Assembly (NCBI GenBank): GCA_010645155.1
Contig: CM021312.1
Span: 3,257,888-3,321,887 of the forward strand
Direction: 5' to 3'
Origin: Tigriopus japonicus
Lineage: Eukaryota; Arthropoda; Copepoda; Harpacticoida; Harpacticidae
Length of the DNA: 64,000 bases
The notes beneath the pieces are model-generated. The model saw only the letters and a list, made by a program, of their open reading frames with translations. It was not told where the DNA came from and did no database searches. Both the position numbers and the translations under genes were made by a program. Shown piece by piece: positions 10,867 to 21,866 of this stretch. Each line of letters opens with the position of its first letter. Position 1 is the first letter of the stretch.

Positions 10867-11265
10867 TCATAACTTGGATGATATCAGCGTAACGTCACTT
10901 CCCGGGTCTATGAACACCAGGGCCTCACAACTCTCACCAATGTGAGACAGAATAGTGGCCTTCAGCATGCCGAAGGCAATCGGTTTTTGCTTTGTCCTCT
11001 TGGCGACAGCCACAGTTGGCCCCTTCTCCGCATTCTTGGGCTCATCATCATGGACCAATTGATGGTGCTTTCGGCCACAATCAGCCATTGGGCATGGTGC
11101 GCTTCTTCGACAAAATCTCACTTGATGGTCCTTTCCTAAGCACCCGAAACAAAGCTTTTCATTGGCGACCTTCTCTCGTCTCTCAGGGATAGACATAGAC
11201 GCAAACTTCTTACATTCTTGGATAGAACAAGGATGGCTCAAGCCAGGATTACTTTCAAAATACAC
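10867..11265 (-). pseudogene. BEL/Pao Gag zinc-finger and protease start
   Basis: A cysteine/histidine region CFGCLGKDHQVRFCRR, then CPMADCGRKHHQLVHDDE, matches the nucleic-acid-binding end of BEL/Pao Gag. About 60 residues later ALVFIDPGSDVTLISS corresponds to the active-site region of the Pao-type aspartic protease (Asp kept, then P-G-S). The frame is lost soon after. Confidence 0.65.
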
Positions 11266-11367
11266 ACTAGGTCCGAGTAGTACAATGAAAATTCAACGGA
11301 ACAATACATTTGCTTCAAAAACCTCACATTTTAGAACAATGATCGGACCCAGTGTGTATTTTTGAAA
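11253..11367. mobile_element. 115-bp MITE-like insertion
   Basis: Terminal inverted repeats of about 24 bp: TTTCAAAATACACACTAGGT at 11253 and its near-perfect reverse complement ending at 11367. It interrupts the BEL/Pao Gag frame, with Gag-like sequence on both sides. No clear target duplication. Confidence 0.6.
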
Positions 11368-11606
11368 TTCGTCCTGACGTACAGTGGTTCCGGGATAGAA
11401 TGACCCTTTCCTTGGCAGCCTTGACATTTTTGTGGGGTCAGCCCACTTATCCCATCTGTGTCATGCACGTCCCGATAACATGGGCAGAATAGATCTAAAA
11501 GCGCTCTTGAGAAATGAGAGATCCGGACATGGAATGATTTTATGGGAGGAATTCTACCACGTGCAAGTTTCGCAGCAAACTCAAGGGAGTCGAGCAGATG
11601 CGTCAT
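11368..11606 (-). pseudogene. BEL/Pao Gag fragment upstream of the zinc finger
   Basis: Minus-strand frame beginning MTHLLDSLEFAAKLARG, broken and lacking key motifs. The call rests on its place directly upstream of the zinc-finger region. The reading frame runs on into the MITE, so its last dozen residues are not Gag. Confidence 0.35.
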
Positions 11607-11640
11607 TCAACATGGATTAGAACTTCTCGGGAATGTAGAC

Positions 11641-12865
11641 AATCTCAACTCACCATGTCCCCAGGGGAAAGATTGACTGCAGCTCAAAGATGACCAACGT
11701 CTTAAACAAACCAGCCATTCAACTCTCTAAGGAATAAGATCACCCTGTGAAATGGAGAAGGGTTTCCAAAGAGGACCTAACTTTGGAAAAAAAGGGTCCA
11801 TGATCTCTATGATAGAGGAGCCCAAGGAACCCTGGAGGCATCTGGCAGACACTTGCAACTACGAAGAAATGAACCAACTCAATGAAGAGAGAAACATACG
11901 ATTCTGAGAGGAGATACGAATTGAACAAAAAACACCAAAGTCAGTCACCACCCAAGACTCGATGAGGATAGACGTCCGAATTGAGCTCTTAGAATGAAGT
12001 TACCATCTTCCCTCCAAGGGGGGCAAGTCGCAATCTATCATCTGAAGTAAACACATCTCTCTTTTGGAGATAGCTCTCTGTATTCTCTTGTGTAAGTGAT
12101 CGGACAATTGTGTAAGTGCCAGAAAAGTGCAATGATTATTAATTGTATAATCTTTTCCAACGGTTTGGGGAAGACGCAGTTAATAAATGCATCTCAATCT
12201 CAATCTCAAAAGAGGAACCTGTTGTGAACCAAGGCAGTGATCATCATCGATCAGAGGCAGGACGCAGGAAGCCAAGCAGAGGACCTGGGGGAATTCGCGT
12301 CGTAGTACCGAGGAATGCACGAGCAATTCCTGAGTTTTGCTCCATCTCGCAGGAGAGGACCTTCAATCCAATCCATTGGATGTCATCTCTGTGGATCTCA
12401 TCGAACCAAGACGTCACTTGCATCACTAACAGTAGGATCATACCATACTCTCTCTTATATTTATGTGTGTGTCCCTTTTCCGCATATAGCCCATGATTTT
12501 CCCCCTTCATGTAATTGCCAGAGCCAGACAGCTGATAGGAGTTTATGTGTTCTTTGTAAATATTAGCTATAAGCATCAATAAAGTAGATAGTCCTTTAGT
12601 TGAAATGCTTCTTAGTTTTGGGATTATCTTGAGTTAGACTCTAGACTAGAGATCAACTTTGATAGGTGCGCACAGGACTAGGAGGGTGACCGCAAGTTGT
12701 TAGGAGTGAGCATTGAATATTAGTGCCTAGGAGTGGTTGAGAAGCCGAGGTGGTTCTCTGTCCATGGGGAGTAGAGGTAGCTAGCAATTTGTCTCCGTAG
12801 TCCACTATTGGTTAGAGGCCCTCATTAGGATAGCTCATTATTTGGAAGGCCCTCAGGAAGGCCAA
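11641..12865. other. Unassigned 1.2-kb stretch inside the BEL/Pao relic
   Basis: No convincing protein or RNA. A G-run (CCAAGGGGGGCAAG near 12018) and AATAAA signals near 12182 and 12577 suggest LTR-derived DNA, but no LTR pair, primer site or target duplication was found. Confidence 0.3.
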
Positions 12866-13096
12866 GTTATATTTGGAAGCCCATTTTTGGGGCAGTTACA
12901 TTTTGAAGCCCATTTTTGGGGCAGTTACATTTTGAAGCCCATTTTGGGGGCAGTTACATTTTGAAGCCCAATATGGGGGCAGTTACATTTGGAAGCCCAT
13001 TTTTGGGGCAGTTACATTTGGAAGCCCATTTTGGGGGCAGTTACATTTGGAAGCCCATTTTGGGGGCAGTTACATTTGGAAGCCCATTTTGGGGGC
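12866..13096. repeat. 29-bp tandem repeat, eight copies
   Basis: Units of the form GTTACATTTGGAAGCCCATT plus a G-rich tail, repeated eight times with few differences. 29 is not a multiple of three, so the repeat was not shaped as coding sequence. It lies between the two halves of the BEL/Pao relic. Confidence 0.9.
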
Positions 13097-13252
13097 GTTT
13101 TATGACCAGAGACCTGAAGGTAGGTCTAAGAAATTAAGCCCTTGTTCTAGGTGTTCTCACCATTGTTGATTCATAGATATCAAGGCAGTCAACCTAGTGC
13201 TTGGGTCAGAGGATGCCTAATTTGTTCTAGTCCAATATTTGGGAATCAAACG

Positions 13253-13561
13253 TCAGGGCCTTTCAACCCTGGTTGTGGATGGAACACCATCGGAGGCAAA
13301 AGCAGCATGGGCCGACCTGGACTCTTCGTGCCCATTTCCATAATCTCCCAATCCTGGCTTATGGGATGGGTTGCCCAAAACTTGCTTGTCTTGTTGGAGC
13401 ATCTTGCGATGGAACCGGCCTCGTTTCTCCAACCACAAGGTGTAATCCGAGATTATAATTCCAGGCAATTCATTGGAATAATCCTCCCATTTGCCTTGCT
13501 CTCCTCTGGCAAGCTTGGCCATCATCTGCTTCACGACCATCTTGGCTCCATCCTTGTCCAA
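13253..13561 (-). pseudogene. Gag middle piece, BEL/Pao-like
   Basis: 102-residue frame holding MMAKLARGEQGKWEDY and LWLEKRGRFHRKML, similar in style to the helical Gag region of BEL/Pao elements. The frame differs from the upstream piece, so at least one indel separates them. A 204-codon plus-strand frame over the same DNA is a shadow. Confidence 0.4.
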
Positions 13562-13747
13562 TTCAAGCCCGCAGCAAGGGCAATCACTCGATCGGCATGC
13601 TTGCTGAAAGCCTTACTGTCGTTTGGGATCACCTTGGGTAGGGCAAGAAGGCGCCCTTCCATTTTTCCGTTTGAACAGCAGCCAATAGTTGCGAAATGGA
13701 TAGCTCCCATTGACTTAGTAGTATTTCGAATCGAGTTCTGGTGGCCT

Positions 13748-14158
13748 TCACGTCTTCTTCACTGACGTCCTCGGGCCCATGGGATCGGCAGTCTTCTTCA
13801 CCGATGCTTCAGACATGGCACGTGAGGAAGCCCCTGATGGAGTTTCATCTTCTCGACCCGCCAAATGCTCGTCCACAAGGTCCAACAATTCATGATTCTC
13901 GGCCAAGACATCCTGGAACCAATCTTCGGCCTCTTCCCCCTCCTCGGGCTTGTCCAAGGAGGAAACAATCTCCAGAATTTGATCGTGTATAGATTGAAGG
14001 GCGTCTAGGAGTTCACGGATGGTTAAGGCGTTGGCCTTGATGAGGGATCTGCTCCCTTTCTTGGAAATCAGGTCCTTTGTGGTCTTTTGAAGGCTGGTGG
14101 CCCTCCCCTTCTTAACCCCCCACAAGGCATTAAGCTTCTTGAGGTTTTCCTCCATCAT
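13748..14158 (-). pseudogene. Gag N-terminal piece, BEL/Pao-like
   Basis: 136-residue frame starting MMEENLKKLNALWG. It contains a leucine-rich helical stretch (IRELLDALQSIHDQILEIV) and an acidic segment, which resembles the start of BEL/Pao Gag (DUF1759-type proteins). There is no catalytic motif. Its position between the probable LTR/primer site and the next Gag piece supports the call. Confidence 0.45.
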
Positions 14159-14303
14159 CTCAAGTGATGCCTCCTCGGGATCCCTGCCGGCAACAGCTCT
14201 CTAGTCAGGGATCGTTCCATGGGGATTATCTTGGCATCCGATTCTTTCAATGGCTCAAATCCGGCTCGAAATGACCACGTGTTCTCTCGCTTGGACTGTA
14301 TTA

Positions 14304-14317
14304 GGTCTCGCTCCCCA
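14304..14317 (-). other. Probable primer binding site of the BEL/Pao element
   Basis: TGGGGAGCGAGACC on the minus strand, starting TGG as expected for pairing with a tRNA CCA end. It lies between the presumed LTR and Gag and differs from the primer site of the Ty3 elements here. Confidence 0.4.
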
Positions 14318-14324
14318 AATAACG

Positions 14325-14612
14325 TGTACCAACAACAGACAGTGGTTCAAAGAACATATACATACACTTTATTTGCTCTGAAAGGCAATACATAAGAAAT
14401 AGTTGAAACGATATAAAGTAATTAGGTAGATGATAATCAATGGTGAGAATCATCCCACGCCCGAATCCGCTTTACCAGTGTCACTCTCGTTAATGGTTTC
14501 ATTGGTACTTGGGGCGTAATCTCAACCTTCGCGTTCACAGGATCCGGATTGTGGTGGAAGGTTCTCGCACTCCGTCTTCTCACTCACTCACTCACTCACT
14601 CACTCACTAAGT
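14325..14612 (-). repeat. Probable 5' LTR of the BEL/Pao element
   Basis: On the minus strand the region ends TTGGTACA seven bases before a TGG primer site and holds AATAAA (plus TTTATT near 14371) about 45 bases from the end. The upper limit is set by the CACT microsatellite and is approximate. No partner LTR was found. Confidence 0.4.
14581..14608. repeat. (CACT)7 microsatellite
   Basis: Seven perfect CACT units at the outer edge of the probable BEL/Pao LTR. Confidence 0.95.
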
Positions 14613-14792
14613 AACTAACGGGTAATTGGTTCTTTTGAACGAGGAGCACTCATTTGTTCTGGCCTCATGTAACCCGGCCTCGCCAGTCTATTGAGGTGAA
14701 AAACGGTCTCTTGCACAGGCATAGTTGTAGCCAGATCGCACTGACCAGCTCTGTCTCGTCCTTGCCACCAAAAACGCGTTGTCGTCTCATCA

Positions 14793-15698
14793 CCCAGTAT
14801 GAAAGACGTAAAAACTGCTGCACCGCAGAGTGCTCGATGGTTCGCCACTCTGGATGCCACGCAAGGGTACTGGCAGGTGCCGCTAGATCCCTAGAGTCAG
14901 CTCCTCACAATTTTCTTGACACCCTGGGGCCGTTACCGTTAATTGAGAGCTCCTATGGGTTTATCAAGTTTGGGGGACGAATTCTATCTTCGAGGCGACA
15001 GAGCCTTGGAGGGACATGATGGAGTTTTAAAGGTAGTTGACGATGTGTTGCTATTTGCAGACTCTTTTGTTGACCTTGAGGTATTGCTCCGGAAAGTTTT
15101 GGATCGGTGTACTACCCACATCATCACCCTCTTGGCCAAGAAAATGACTATTGGCACAGAAGTTTCATATGTTGGCATGATAGTTGGTTGAAACGGAATT
15201 TCAGCAGACCCCCACAAAATGGCGGCAATCAAAAATTTCCCGTCGCCTGCCAACATCACGGATTTGAGGTCTTTCTTTGAATTAAGGAACCACTTTTGGT
15301 CATTTTCAAGTGACATCGCAGCAAAGTCTGCCAGTCTTTGCCTGCTTCTCCGATCGTCCAACGTCTTCCAATGGTTGCCAGAGCATGAATCGGCCTTCAA
15401 CTCCGTGAAGGAGGCCCTCGCGTCTCCCCCCATTATTGCCCATTTTGATGTTTCAAAACGAACCCGTCTCGTGACGGACGCTTCAAGGCTCGACGGGCTA
15501 GGCTTTGCCTTGCTCCAAGATCATGGGGAGGCAAACATCTCATCGTGGAGAATTGTCCAGTGTGGAAGTCGCTTCCTCATTGAGGCCGAAGCTCATCACT
15601 CTGTGGGGGAATTGGAGGCCCTGGCCATTCAGTTTGCAGTGTGTGCATGCATACAGAGTCTATCTATGGGGTTCATCGCATTTCGATATCAAGACTGA
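14793..15698 (+). pseudogene. RT palm and RNase H start, element C
   Basis: Pieces read FATLDATQGYWQV (motif A Asp), LRAPMGLSSLGDEF, KVVDDVLLFAD (catalytic Asp pair, Val for Tyr) and, after further stops, ITDLRSFFELRNHF (thumb) and LVTDASRLDGLGFAL (RNase H). Stops fall near 14907, 14941 and 15189, and the frame is lost again near 15690 in RNase H. Confidence 0.75.
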
Positions 15699-16365
15699 TC
15701 ACAAGCCTATGCAATCTATTGCCAACTCGGCCAACCTAGGGTCCATTGATAACCCAAGAATGCAACGTATTCTGGAAAAGTTGTCTGGGTACAAGTTCAC
15801 GGTATTATGGGTGGCTGGAAGTACTCATCGTATTACTGACGCGTTATGTAGATTGCCAATGAGTGATCCTATCCTCGAACAAGATAAAAAAAATAAATAC
15901 CCAAACGTCCATGCCCTGTTGGCAAACGATCTTCAAGAAAACGAACACCAAAACGAAACAGATGTCACGCACAAAATGGATCTCTTACTCGAACCACTAA
16001 TCAAAGCTGCAAACGACAATAGTGCGTATTCTCAACTAGCTGCATGCGTTGCTACAATGAGTCGTCCTAAAGTGAAAAAGCTCCCAGCTAATCACCCCGC
16101 AAAACAATACATCAAATGTTGGGAAGTGCTCTCTTTAGAGCCTAATGGACTTGTGCTTTTTGAGGACCATCGCATCATCGTGCCTCAACCAGCTCGTGCT
16201 CAGGTCCTACAATCATTACACCAATCCCATCAAGGAATCACGCGATCACGAGCCCGTTATCTCTTCTATTGGCATGGAATGAGCAACGAAATAAAATTGA
16301 TGGTTGAGCAATGCAATGCGACAAGTGCCAAAAATTTAGTACGAGCAAACCTCATGAAACACTAG
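15660..16365 (+). pseudogene. RNase H end and integrase HHCC finger, element C
   Basis: In a new frame: FDIKTDHKPMQSI (RNase H), a linker, then VLQSLHQSHQGITRSRARY, YWHGM and the first Cys of the zinc-binding finger. The frame fails at 16310-16365 and the rest of the finger (CDKCQ) continues in the next piece, so a one-base indel lies in the finger. Confidence 0.75.
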
Positions 16366-17258
16366 TTTCTGATCATCTCGCTCGTTACTCATTTGAGTCC
16401 ATCTCATTGGACCTCTTTGAGAATGGAGCCGTTCACTTAATGGTTGTCGTTGACGGGTACTCCGGTTGGCCCATCGTTATTCGCTTTGGACACCTTCCAA
16501 CTTCAATAAAGGTGATCCACGAGTTACGCGTGGTCTTCAGGGACTACGGAATTCCCGTTACCATTGTGTCTGATGGAGGATCGCAATTCGTCTCAAGTGA
16601 ATTTGGCCGATTCTGCACAAAGTGTAACATCAAACAATTGATCTCCTCCGCACACTATTCAAGATCCAATGGTCACCCCGAGGCTTGCGTAAAGGCTATG
16701 AAGGATCTCACCAAGAAGTATTGGAAGGCCGTCCGTCTTCAGTATGACAATTTCAACCTTGCCCTGGCTTAATGGCGAAACACGCCTCGAGCCCCGGATG
16801 GCAAGGCTCCCTCACAATGGTTGTTTGGTCGTTTGCAACGAACCTTACTTCCCGCTCACGTATCCAAATACGACCGGGTAAGTGACAAAGACCTGAAGCA
16901 CGCTCTGAAAACCCGCAAACAAAATCAAGCTAAAAAGAAACGACATCACGATCTTGTCGCCCGCGATATGTCAATGCTTCCAGTGGGACAATCTGTCCGA
17001 ATTAAACATCATCAGAATTCTGACTGGTCCAACACAGGTGTTATAACGAACATCAGAAATCAAGGGCGTTCCTATGATATTAGATCAGAAAGCTGCACTC
17101 TCTCCAGAAATCGAACCTTTGTCAAGCCACTGCAACACGTTAATGTTTCACCCAGGATGAATGATAATGACGATCAACCTGATCAAACCCAAACATCGTC
17201 CCCACCAAATGTGCGGCCAATGCGAAATGTGAAAGCCCCCATGCGTTTTAATGTTTAG
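16311..17258 (+). pseudogene. Integrase core and C-terminus, element C
   Basis: Holds CDKCQ of the finger, then the catalytic Asp in ISLDLFENG, the second Asp in VSDGGSQF, and Glu in SRSNGHPEA. A TAA at 16770 splits the core from the C-terminal chromatin- and DNA-binding region (PVGQSVRIKHH). The gene ends at 17258, 25 bp before the purine tract. Confidence 0.8.
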
Positions 17259-17282
17259 TTTCAATCGAAGTTGTCGATTGTT

Positions 17283-17421
17283 AAGTGGAGGGGCATGTGG
17301 TATAGTCATTCGAATAATATTTATCTATCCACGTACATGTCGCAACCCCGTAAATAAAGACTCGGCAGTTGCCTTCCAATCAAGAACGATACAACACAAG
17401 CACTTCGTTACTTTGCAATGT
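17283..17421 (+). repeat. Purine tract and 3' LTR of element C
   Basis: AAGTGGAGGGGCA is followed at 17296 by TGTGGTATAG, the presumed LTR start. AATAAA lies near 17354. The end near TTTGCA (17421) is an estimate giving about 126 bp, close to the LTR lengths of elements G and H. Confidence 0.5.
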
Positions 17422-17439
17422 CTCTCAGGCCCATCCTCG

Positions 17440-17700
17440 TCCATGGGTCCCTTCCACTCTCCGACGCACTGTGTTCAATTCGATTCACGCCGTGGCTCAT
17501 CCGGGTGCTTGAGCTGGCCGTCGTCTCGTGTCCAAGCATTCTGTTTGGCACGGTCTCAATCGGGATATAGCGCAACGGACCACCCAATGTCCGAATTGCC
17601 AATGGGGCAAGATCATCCGTCACACTAAGCCCCTGTGGATCACATGGAAACGCCTTCCTCTCGCTTTCAAGTTCATCTCGTCCGTGGAAATATCTTTAAC
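17440..17700 (+). pseudogene. Integrase zinc-finger fragment, another Ty3 family
   Basis: The plus strand reads as a damaged HHCC region: AHPG, then VWHGLNRDIAQRTTQCPNCQ and the linker IRHTKP, which is typical between finger and core in gypsy elements of animals. Wording differs from elements A to D, so it is a separate family. The catalytic core is absent. Confidence 0.6.
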
Positions 17701-17811
17701 TGTAAACTCTGCCAAGGTAAACTCCGCCACAATAAACTCCGTCATGGTAAACTCCGCCAAGGTAAACTCCGCCATGGTACACTCCACCATGGTACACTCC
17801 GCCAATCCCCA
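17696..17811. repeat. 15-bp tandem repeat (GTAAACTCCGCCAAG type)
   Basis: Seven to eight units alternating GTAAACTCCGCCAAG, GTAAACTCCGTCATG and GTACACTCCACCATG. Unit length equals that in Gag of element A but the sequence differs. It follows the integrase scrap directly. Confidence 0.85.
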
Positions 17812-18067
17812 AATAATGATATCCACCACAAGACATTGAACCACTTTAAAAGTCGCGACAAAATAAACTCCTCCCCTGCCAAATTTCCTTTTGTTAGAAA
17901 ACTCACTTCTCATACCAGGAAGTGGTGTGTTCCAAAGTGGAACAGATCACTGGTGACGATCTCGAAAGGTTGGGATGGAACGACGTCATTGATGAGGGGC
18001 TCAGGCATTGATATCTATTAAATACTAGAGGGAGTTTGAGCCTAAAAATGTGTCTCCGGTCGCCAAC

Positions 18068-18440
18068 TGTTGAGCGGACAAAAGTGCGGGAACATTTAAA
18101 ATGTGTGACCAGGCAAATGCCAACCATGCCATTGATGAACCAATTGTGGAATTAAGTTATGCTTTTGGGTCACTTTTTGTCATTGCTAGTGGTCGCTCTC
18201 TTGAAAGAACGGAATACGTCACTAGGTGACCATACCTTAGATTTGAATACTACAACTAGGAACTTTTTTGCCAAAACCTTGAATCAGGCATTGGTAGAAA
18301 GAACACAAATTTAAGCTTTTGCGTTATGTAGGGTTAATCCAATACGTATATGGGCAAAAAATAATTTGTGGCTTAAAGAACGAGTTTGAAAGAGTTGATC
18401 TTGATTCGCATGTTTGGTCACACTAACTGTCCGCTCAACA
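18068..18440. mobile_element. 373-bp inverted-repeat transposon
   Basis: Ends are TGTTGAGCGGACA at 18068 and its perfect reverse complement TGTCCGCTCAACA at 18428-18440. Weaker inverted similarity continues inward (GTGTGACCA with TGGTCACAC). No coding capacity, so non-autonomous. Target duplication not clear. Confidence 0.7.
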
Positions 18441-20218
18441 ATTGAGAGGGCGACATTTTCCTCATAAATTCAACGCATTCCGCCCCGCTTGCCAAATCAG
18501 CCTGGCTAAAGCTTGCACGCTATCTAGTGATTAATTAGGGCTTGGCTGATCTGATTCTGCCTTCATTTCTCAAGTGTGATGAGTTTTCAATTGAAGATCG
18601 AGATTTCACTTGTTTAAAAATAATGCGATGGTGTCAGTCAACTACTTGTATGCCTTGATTACATCTACTTACTTGAGATGTAATCAAAAAAAGTACACTT
18701 TCGTAGTGTAATTGATATGCAAAGCAAATTGAATGGATGTTTGCAATATTTTGTTTTTCGTATTTTGTACCTGCCTGTTGCTTCTTTAGTGCTATGTGAG
18801 ATCGCGGACATTGAGTCGTGCTGCGCAAGTGGACCGAAACTTGAATAGCTCAAAGCTGTTAAAAAGGAGGCGATTCTGATATTTTTGGTGGCTACATGCG
18901 ATGCACCGATATTGCGACGTGCCAACGTGTTTTAAAATGTGCTAAAAAGTACTCAGGCTTCCTGTAAGATTGAATTAAAAAGCCAACTTTTCACCAAACC
19001 TCACATTTATGTCGGAGGGCCAGACCTAATCACGGTTCAAACTTTATTTGTAGACCAATTTAAATCATCCCTCTTGCCTCGCTTGACTCAATGACCACGT
19101 AATTTACTTTAAAAACATTTACATGCCTTTGATTTAAGCAAACTCATCAGCCGCTATGATGATCGATATCAAAGGACGCACGATTGGGATTTTTATGATT
19201 ACCGCTCTGACCCTGAACATGGATATACTTACAGAAGAGGATGCGAAGACAGCTGTTTGTTGTTGTTTTTGAGAGCCCAATGAGGCCCTCTGGAGCGAAC
19301 GATAGGGAAGTGTTATGGACTCAATATTCAATATTTTATACTAAATCAGTGAACAAATTGTCTAGACATCATTTTAGTTTGTGTTTCTGTCTCTTAGAGA
19401 TAATTAAATGCAACCCACTCTTGGGTAAATCACGTTCACCACTCATTATTAACCCTAATCAACTTATCCTGAAATACCAATGGTTTCAGATTATAAGTAC
19501 CAAACAACACCATCAAAGCGAAGAATACAGTGCTCCATGAGAGTGATCTGTTCTTCACTGCATTCTGCATGAATAATCAGTGTGAGGGAATCATCAACAA
19601 CTCAACCATTAGTTGACAAAAAAATTGTTTAATCTCGTGCTTCCTCTCGGTCTGGCTGATCAAAATGTTGATATTTGGCATGTAATGGATTTCGAGGATT
19701 TCAGACGATAAAATGCTGACTAAAAATGATGTTTTTATGGGGAAGAGTGTGGATACTGTGGCTAAGAGTTTCATTGTTAATAACATGGCCACAGTTTTCT
19801 AAAAAGACGCCCAATCTTCATGAAACTTGATCGAAGTATAACTGAACTCGTTGTCTGAAGTTGGTATTATTATATTTAAGTTACATATGCATTTATTCGA
19901 GATCCATTCTCCATTTTGTGCGAGATATTGGTCTGAAGGAGCTCAGTTTTGACTAATTCCCGAGAACAGAAAGCAGCATTATAAAAATGAATGGTAGGAA
20001 AAGGAGCGCTATCTAATGCTGCAACAATGTTCTGAAGCGATGTTTGCTATCAAACACCTATTTCTATCGTTTTTTGGCAATTTCGTTCAAATTCACTGCA
20101 GAGCCGCACCGTTTTAAGGGCCTCATTGGGCTACGCGTCAGCTGAAGTTCGAGTCCTGTAGTGAGAGGTTCCTGCCCTGAATTACCGTTCCGACGCGGCC
20201 AGCCGTCCAAACAAAAAG
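18441..20218. other. AT-rich stretch without recognisable genes
   Basis: Only short random frames on both strands. No element core, tandem array or RNA gene recognised. Confidence 0.5.
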
Positions 20219-20719
20219 CGTCGTCTTGCTTTAGTCCAAACAACAAGAGCAACTTACGAGAGCGAAAAACCAGCAGACCTTTCATGATTAGCATCAGAAG
20301 ATGTTTGAACCACAGATTGAAATTCCTACCATTTTAGGGTGTAGTGTTATGTACCAGCTGATGAAGCAAAGTTGGCCCCCTTTTTCTCGAAGCAAGGTCT
20401 AGCCATTATATGGTTTGTGGTTTAAACGATGTTAAAGGCAACCAATCAACAAACCCACCAATCGATCGACCATGGGAATCCAGACTAAAGCCAAGAAACA
20501 ACTAGATTTAACACGCAAGCTTAAGTGAAAAAATGTAAGAATGAAAGCACCAAACACTGACACCGTTCCAAAACATTTCGAGAAAAAATGCCACAGCATC
20601 AGAAACTTCAATTCTTGGAAAGATTCTTCACCTCTATTATCAGAATGACCCGATTGAAGTGAACAAAATGATATGTCATGGACAGAATCAAGGCTCAATG
20701 TGACCTATCCTACACCATA
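20219..20719. repeat. Dispersed repeat R, copy 1
   Basis: Closely matches 34648-35033 in the same orientation over about 390 bp, apart from about 115 bp (20313-20430) present only here. Non-coding. Only scattered single-base differences, so the duplication is recent. Confidence 0.85.
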
Positions 20720-20960
20720 TGACGAACATTACCCGTTACGTCACGTCAGAGCATTCAGGATCAGAATTTCTTATTGCGTTGGAAGTGTTAAGTTACATGA
20801 TATTATTTCAATCGTATTGTTATTTGTGTCAAAGAAAAAATGATCCACGTGTGTTGTACACTATCATCAATGTTATTTAAGCATTGAACCCCTATTATTT
20901 TACTGCAGTTATTAATTTACAGGAGATACCCCCCTTCCTCTCATTACTTTTGTTAGTTGG

Positions 20961-21866
20961 TTGTTAGTTTTTCTTACCATTTACAAGATGGACGCCATCT
21001 TGAGTCAGGTTAGCGATGAGGCTAAGAAATGTCTGCATTTAGCCTTAGAAGGGAAGGACCTCTCCGTTGTAAAGAAGGCTTTCATAGTTGAGGCTCTGGT
21101 TGCTTGGGTTAGTCAGACCAGAAAGCTCATTGACTCAAAAGCGAGCCCAATTGTAGACAACTCCACTGAAACAGAGGTAACTGAGGTCGAGTTGGTTGAA
21201 GTAGCTCAACCAACAGTTGTTCAGGAAGCTCTAGCATGTAAGGAAGTTTGCCCTGACCACAAAAGGCAGCCTTGTAGTCCGGAAAGAAAAGGTTGTAGCT
21301 CTTTTGAACACCCACAATGGTGTCAAAAATTGTTGAAGTTTGGGCTCCTCAAATACAACAAGAAAGGGTGCTCAAAGGTCAAGTGCCCCTTCTTCCATCC
21401 GTACATGTGTCGTAGGTCAATGAGTAGTGGGACATGTTTCTATGTGGAGTGTAAACAGGTCCATGTACGAGGTACTCAGAGGAAACCGAGACCAGCAAAA
21501 TCTGGGTCTCCTAGTTATGGAAATAGGTTGGCCTCCAATCCCCAACCAATAACTCGAACATTTCATCCTTTCAGCCCTCCCCCTCCTCATCCTTCTCCTC
21601 CTCCCAACTCCTTGTCCCATTTCTCTACCCTTACCTCAAAACCTATTCCTATCTCTACCCTTCTCCCGAACATCCATAACCCCACTCCTCATCCCACTTT
21701 TTCCTATAGGCAACCTAGGTCCTACTCCAATGTAGTCGCCCCTTCCCCTCCTCAACAATCCCTTCCTGTAGAGCAAAATTTTGTTAATAAGCAGGAGTGT
21801 TTAAGGTTAGACAGGAAGGTCCAAAAACTGATAGACTTGGTCCATCGGAAGACCTTAAGCCCATAA
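20961..21866 (+). CDS. LINE family 1 ORF1 protein
   Basis: 301 residues; the internal MDAILSQVSDEAKKC is the better start. The central region is rich in Cys and His (CPDHKRQPC, HPQWCQKLLKFGLLKYNKKG, CPFFHPYMC, GTCFYVECKQVHVRG) and looks like RNA-binding CCCH-type fingers. A long proline/serine-rich segment follows. Copy 2 has the same HPQWC...GLRKYNKKG pattern, so the protein is conserved in the family. It presumably binds LINE RNA. Confidence 0.75.
   Translation: MLVFLTIYKMDAILSQVSDEAKKCLHLALEGKDLSVVKKAFIVEALVAWVSQTRKLIDSKASPIVDNSTETEVTEVELVEVAQPTVVQEALACKEVCPDHKRQPCSPERKGCSSFEHPQWCQKLLKFGLLKYNKKGCSKVKCPFFHPYMCRRSMSSGTCFYVECKQVHVRGTQRKPRPAKSGSPSYGNRLASNPQPITRTFHPFSPPPPHPSPPPNSLSHFSTLTSKPIPISTLLPNIHNPTPHPTFSYRQPRSYSNVVAPSPPQQSLPVEQNFVNKQECLRLDRKVQKLIDLVHRKTLSP

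Larger units (their letters stand above)
10400..14612 (-). mobile_element. Decayed BEL/Pao LTR retrotransposon
   Basis: Minus-strand pieces follow BEL/Pao order: an LTR-like end (14612-14325), a primer site, two Gag pieces (14158-13748 and 13561-13253), then after about 1.6 kb of unrelated DNA a zinc-finger region and a Pao-type protease domain (11606-10400). RT and integrase are missing. Frames are broken many times. The gap between Gag and zinc finger contains a 29-bp tandem array, so later DNA probably entered there. Joining all pieces into one element is an inference from order and orientation. Confidence 0.55.
14770..17421 (+). mobile_element. Element C: decayed Ty3/gypsy retrotransposon, 5' truncated
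   Basis: Plus-strand RT palm, RNase H, integrase, purine tract and 3' LTR follow in order. Gag, protease, the RT N-terminus and 5' LTR are missing. Several stops and frameshifts break the pol frame. The RT box KVVDDVL places it with elements A and B. Its left end lies close to the BEL/Pao LTR, and the exact junction is not visible. Confidence 0.75.

Noticed and set aside
12143..12579. Overlapping frames of 111 and 117 codons, and AATAAA signals suggesting an LTR
   Set aside because: No protein similarity recognised, and no LTR partner, primer site or target duplication.
12866..13096. Regular repeats that might suggest a CRISPR array
   Set aside because: Units are contiguous without spacers and the DNA is eukaryotic.
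12916..13137. 73-codon plus frame with GSYIWKP-type repeats
   Set aside because: Product of the 29-bp array, whose unit is not a multiple of three.
13151..13765. 204-codon plus-strand frame
   Set aside because: Antisense to the BEL/Pao Gag pieces; no domain and no supporting context.
20118..20160. GTTCGAGTCC, like a tRNA B box
   Set aside because: No A box at the right distance and no cloverleaf.
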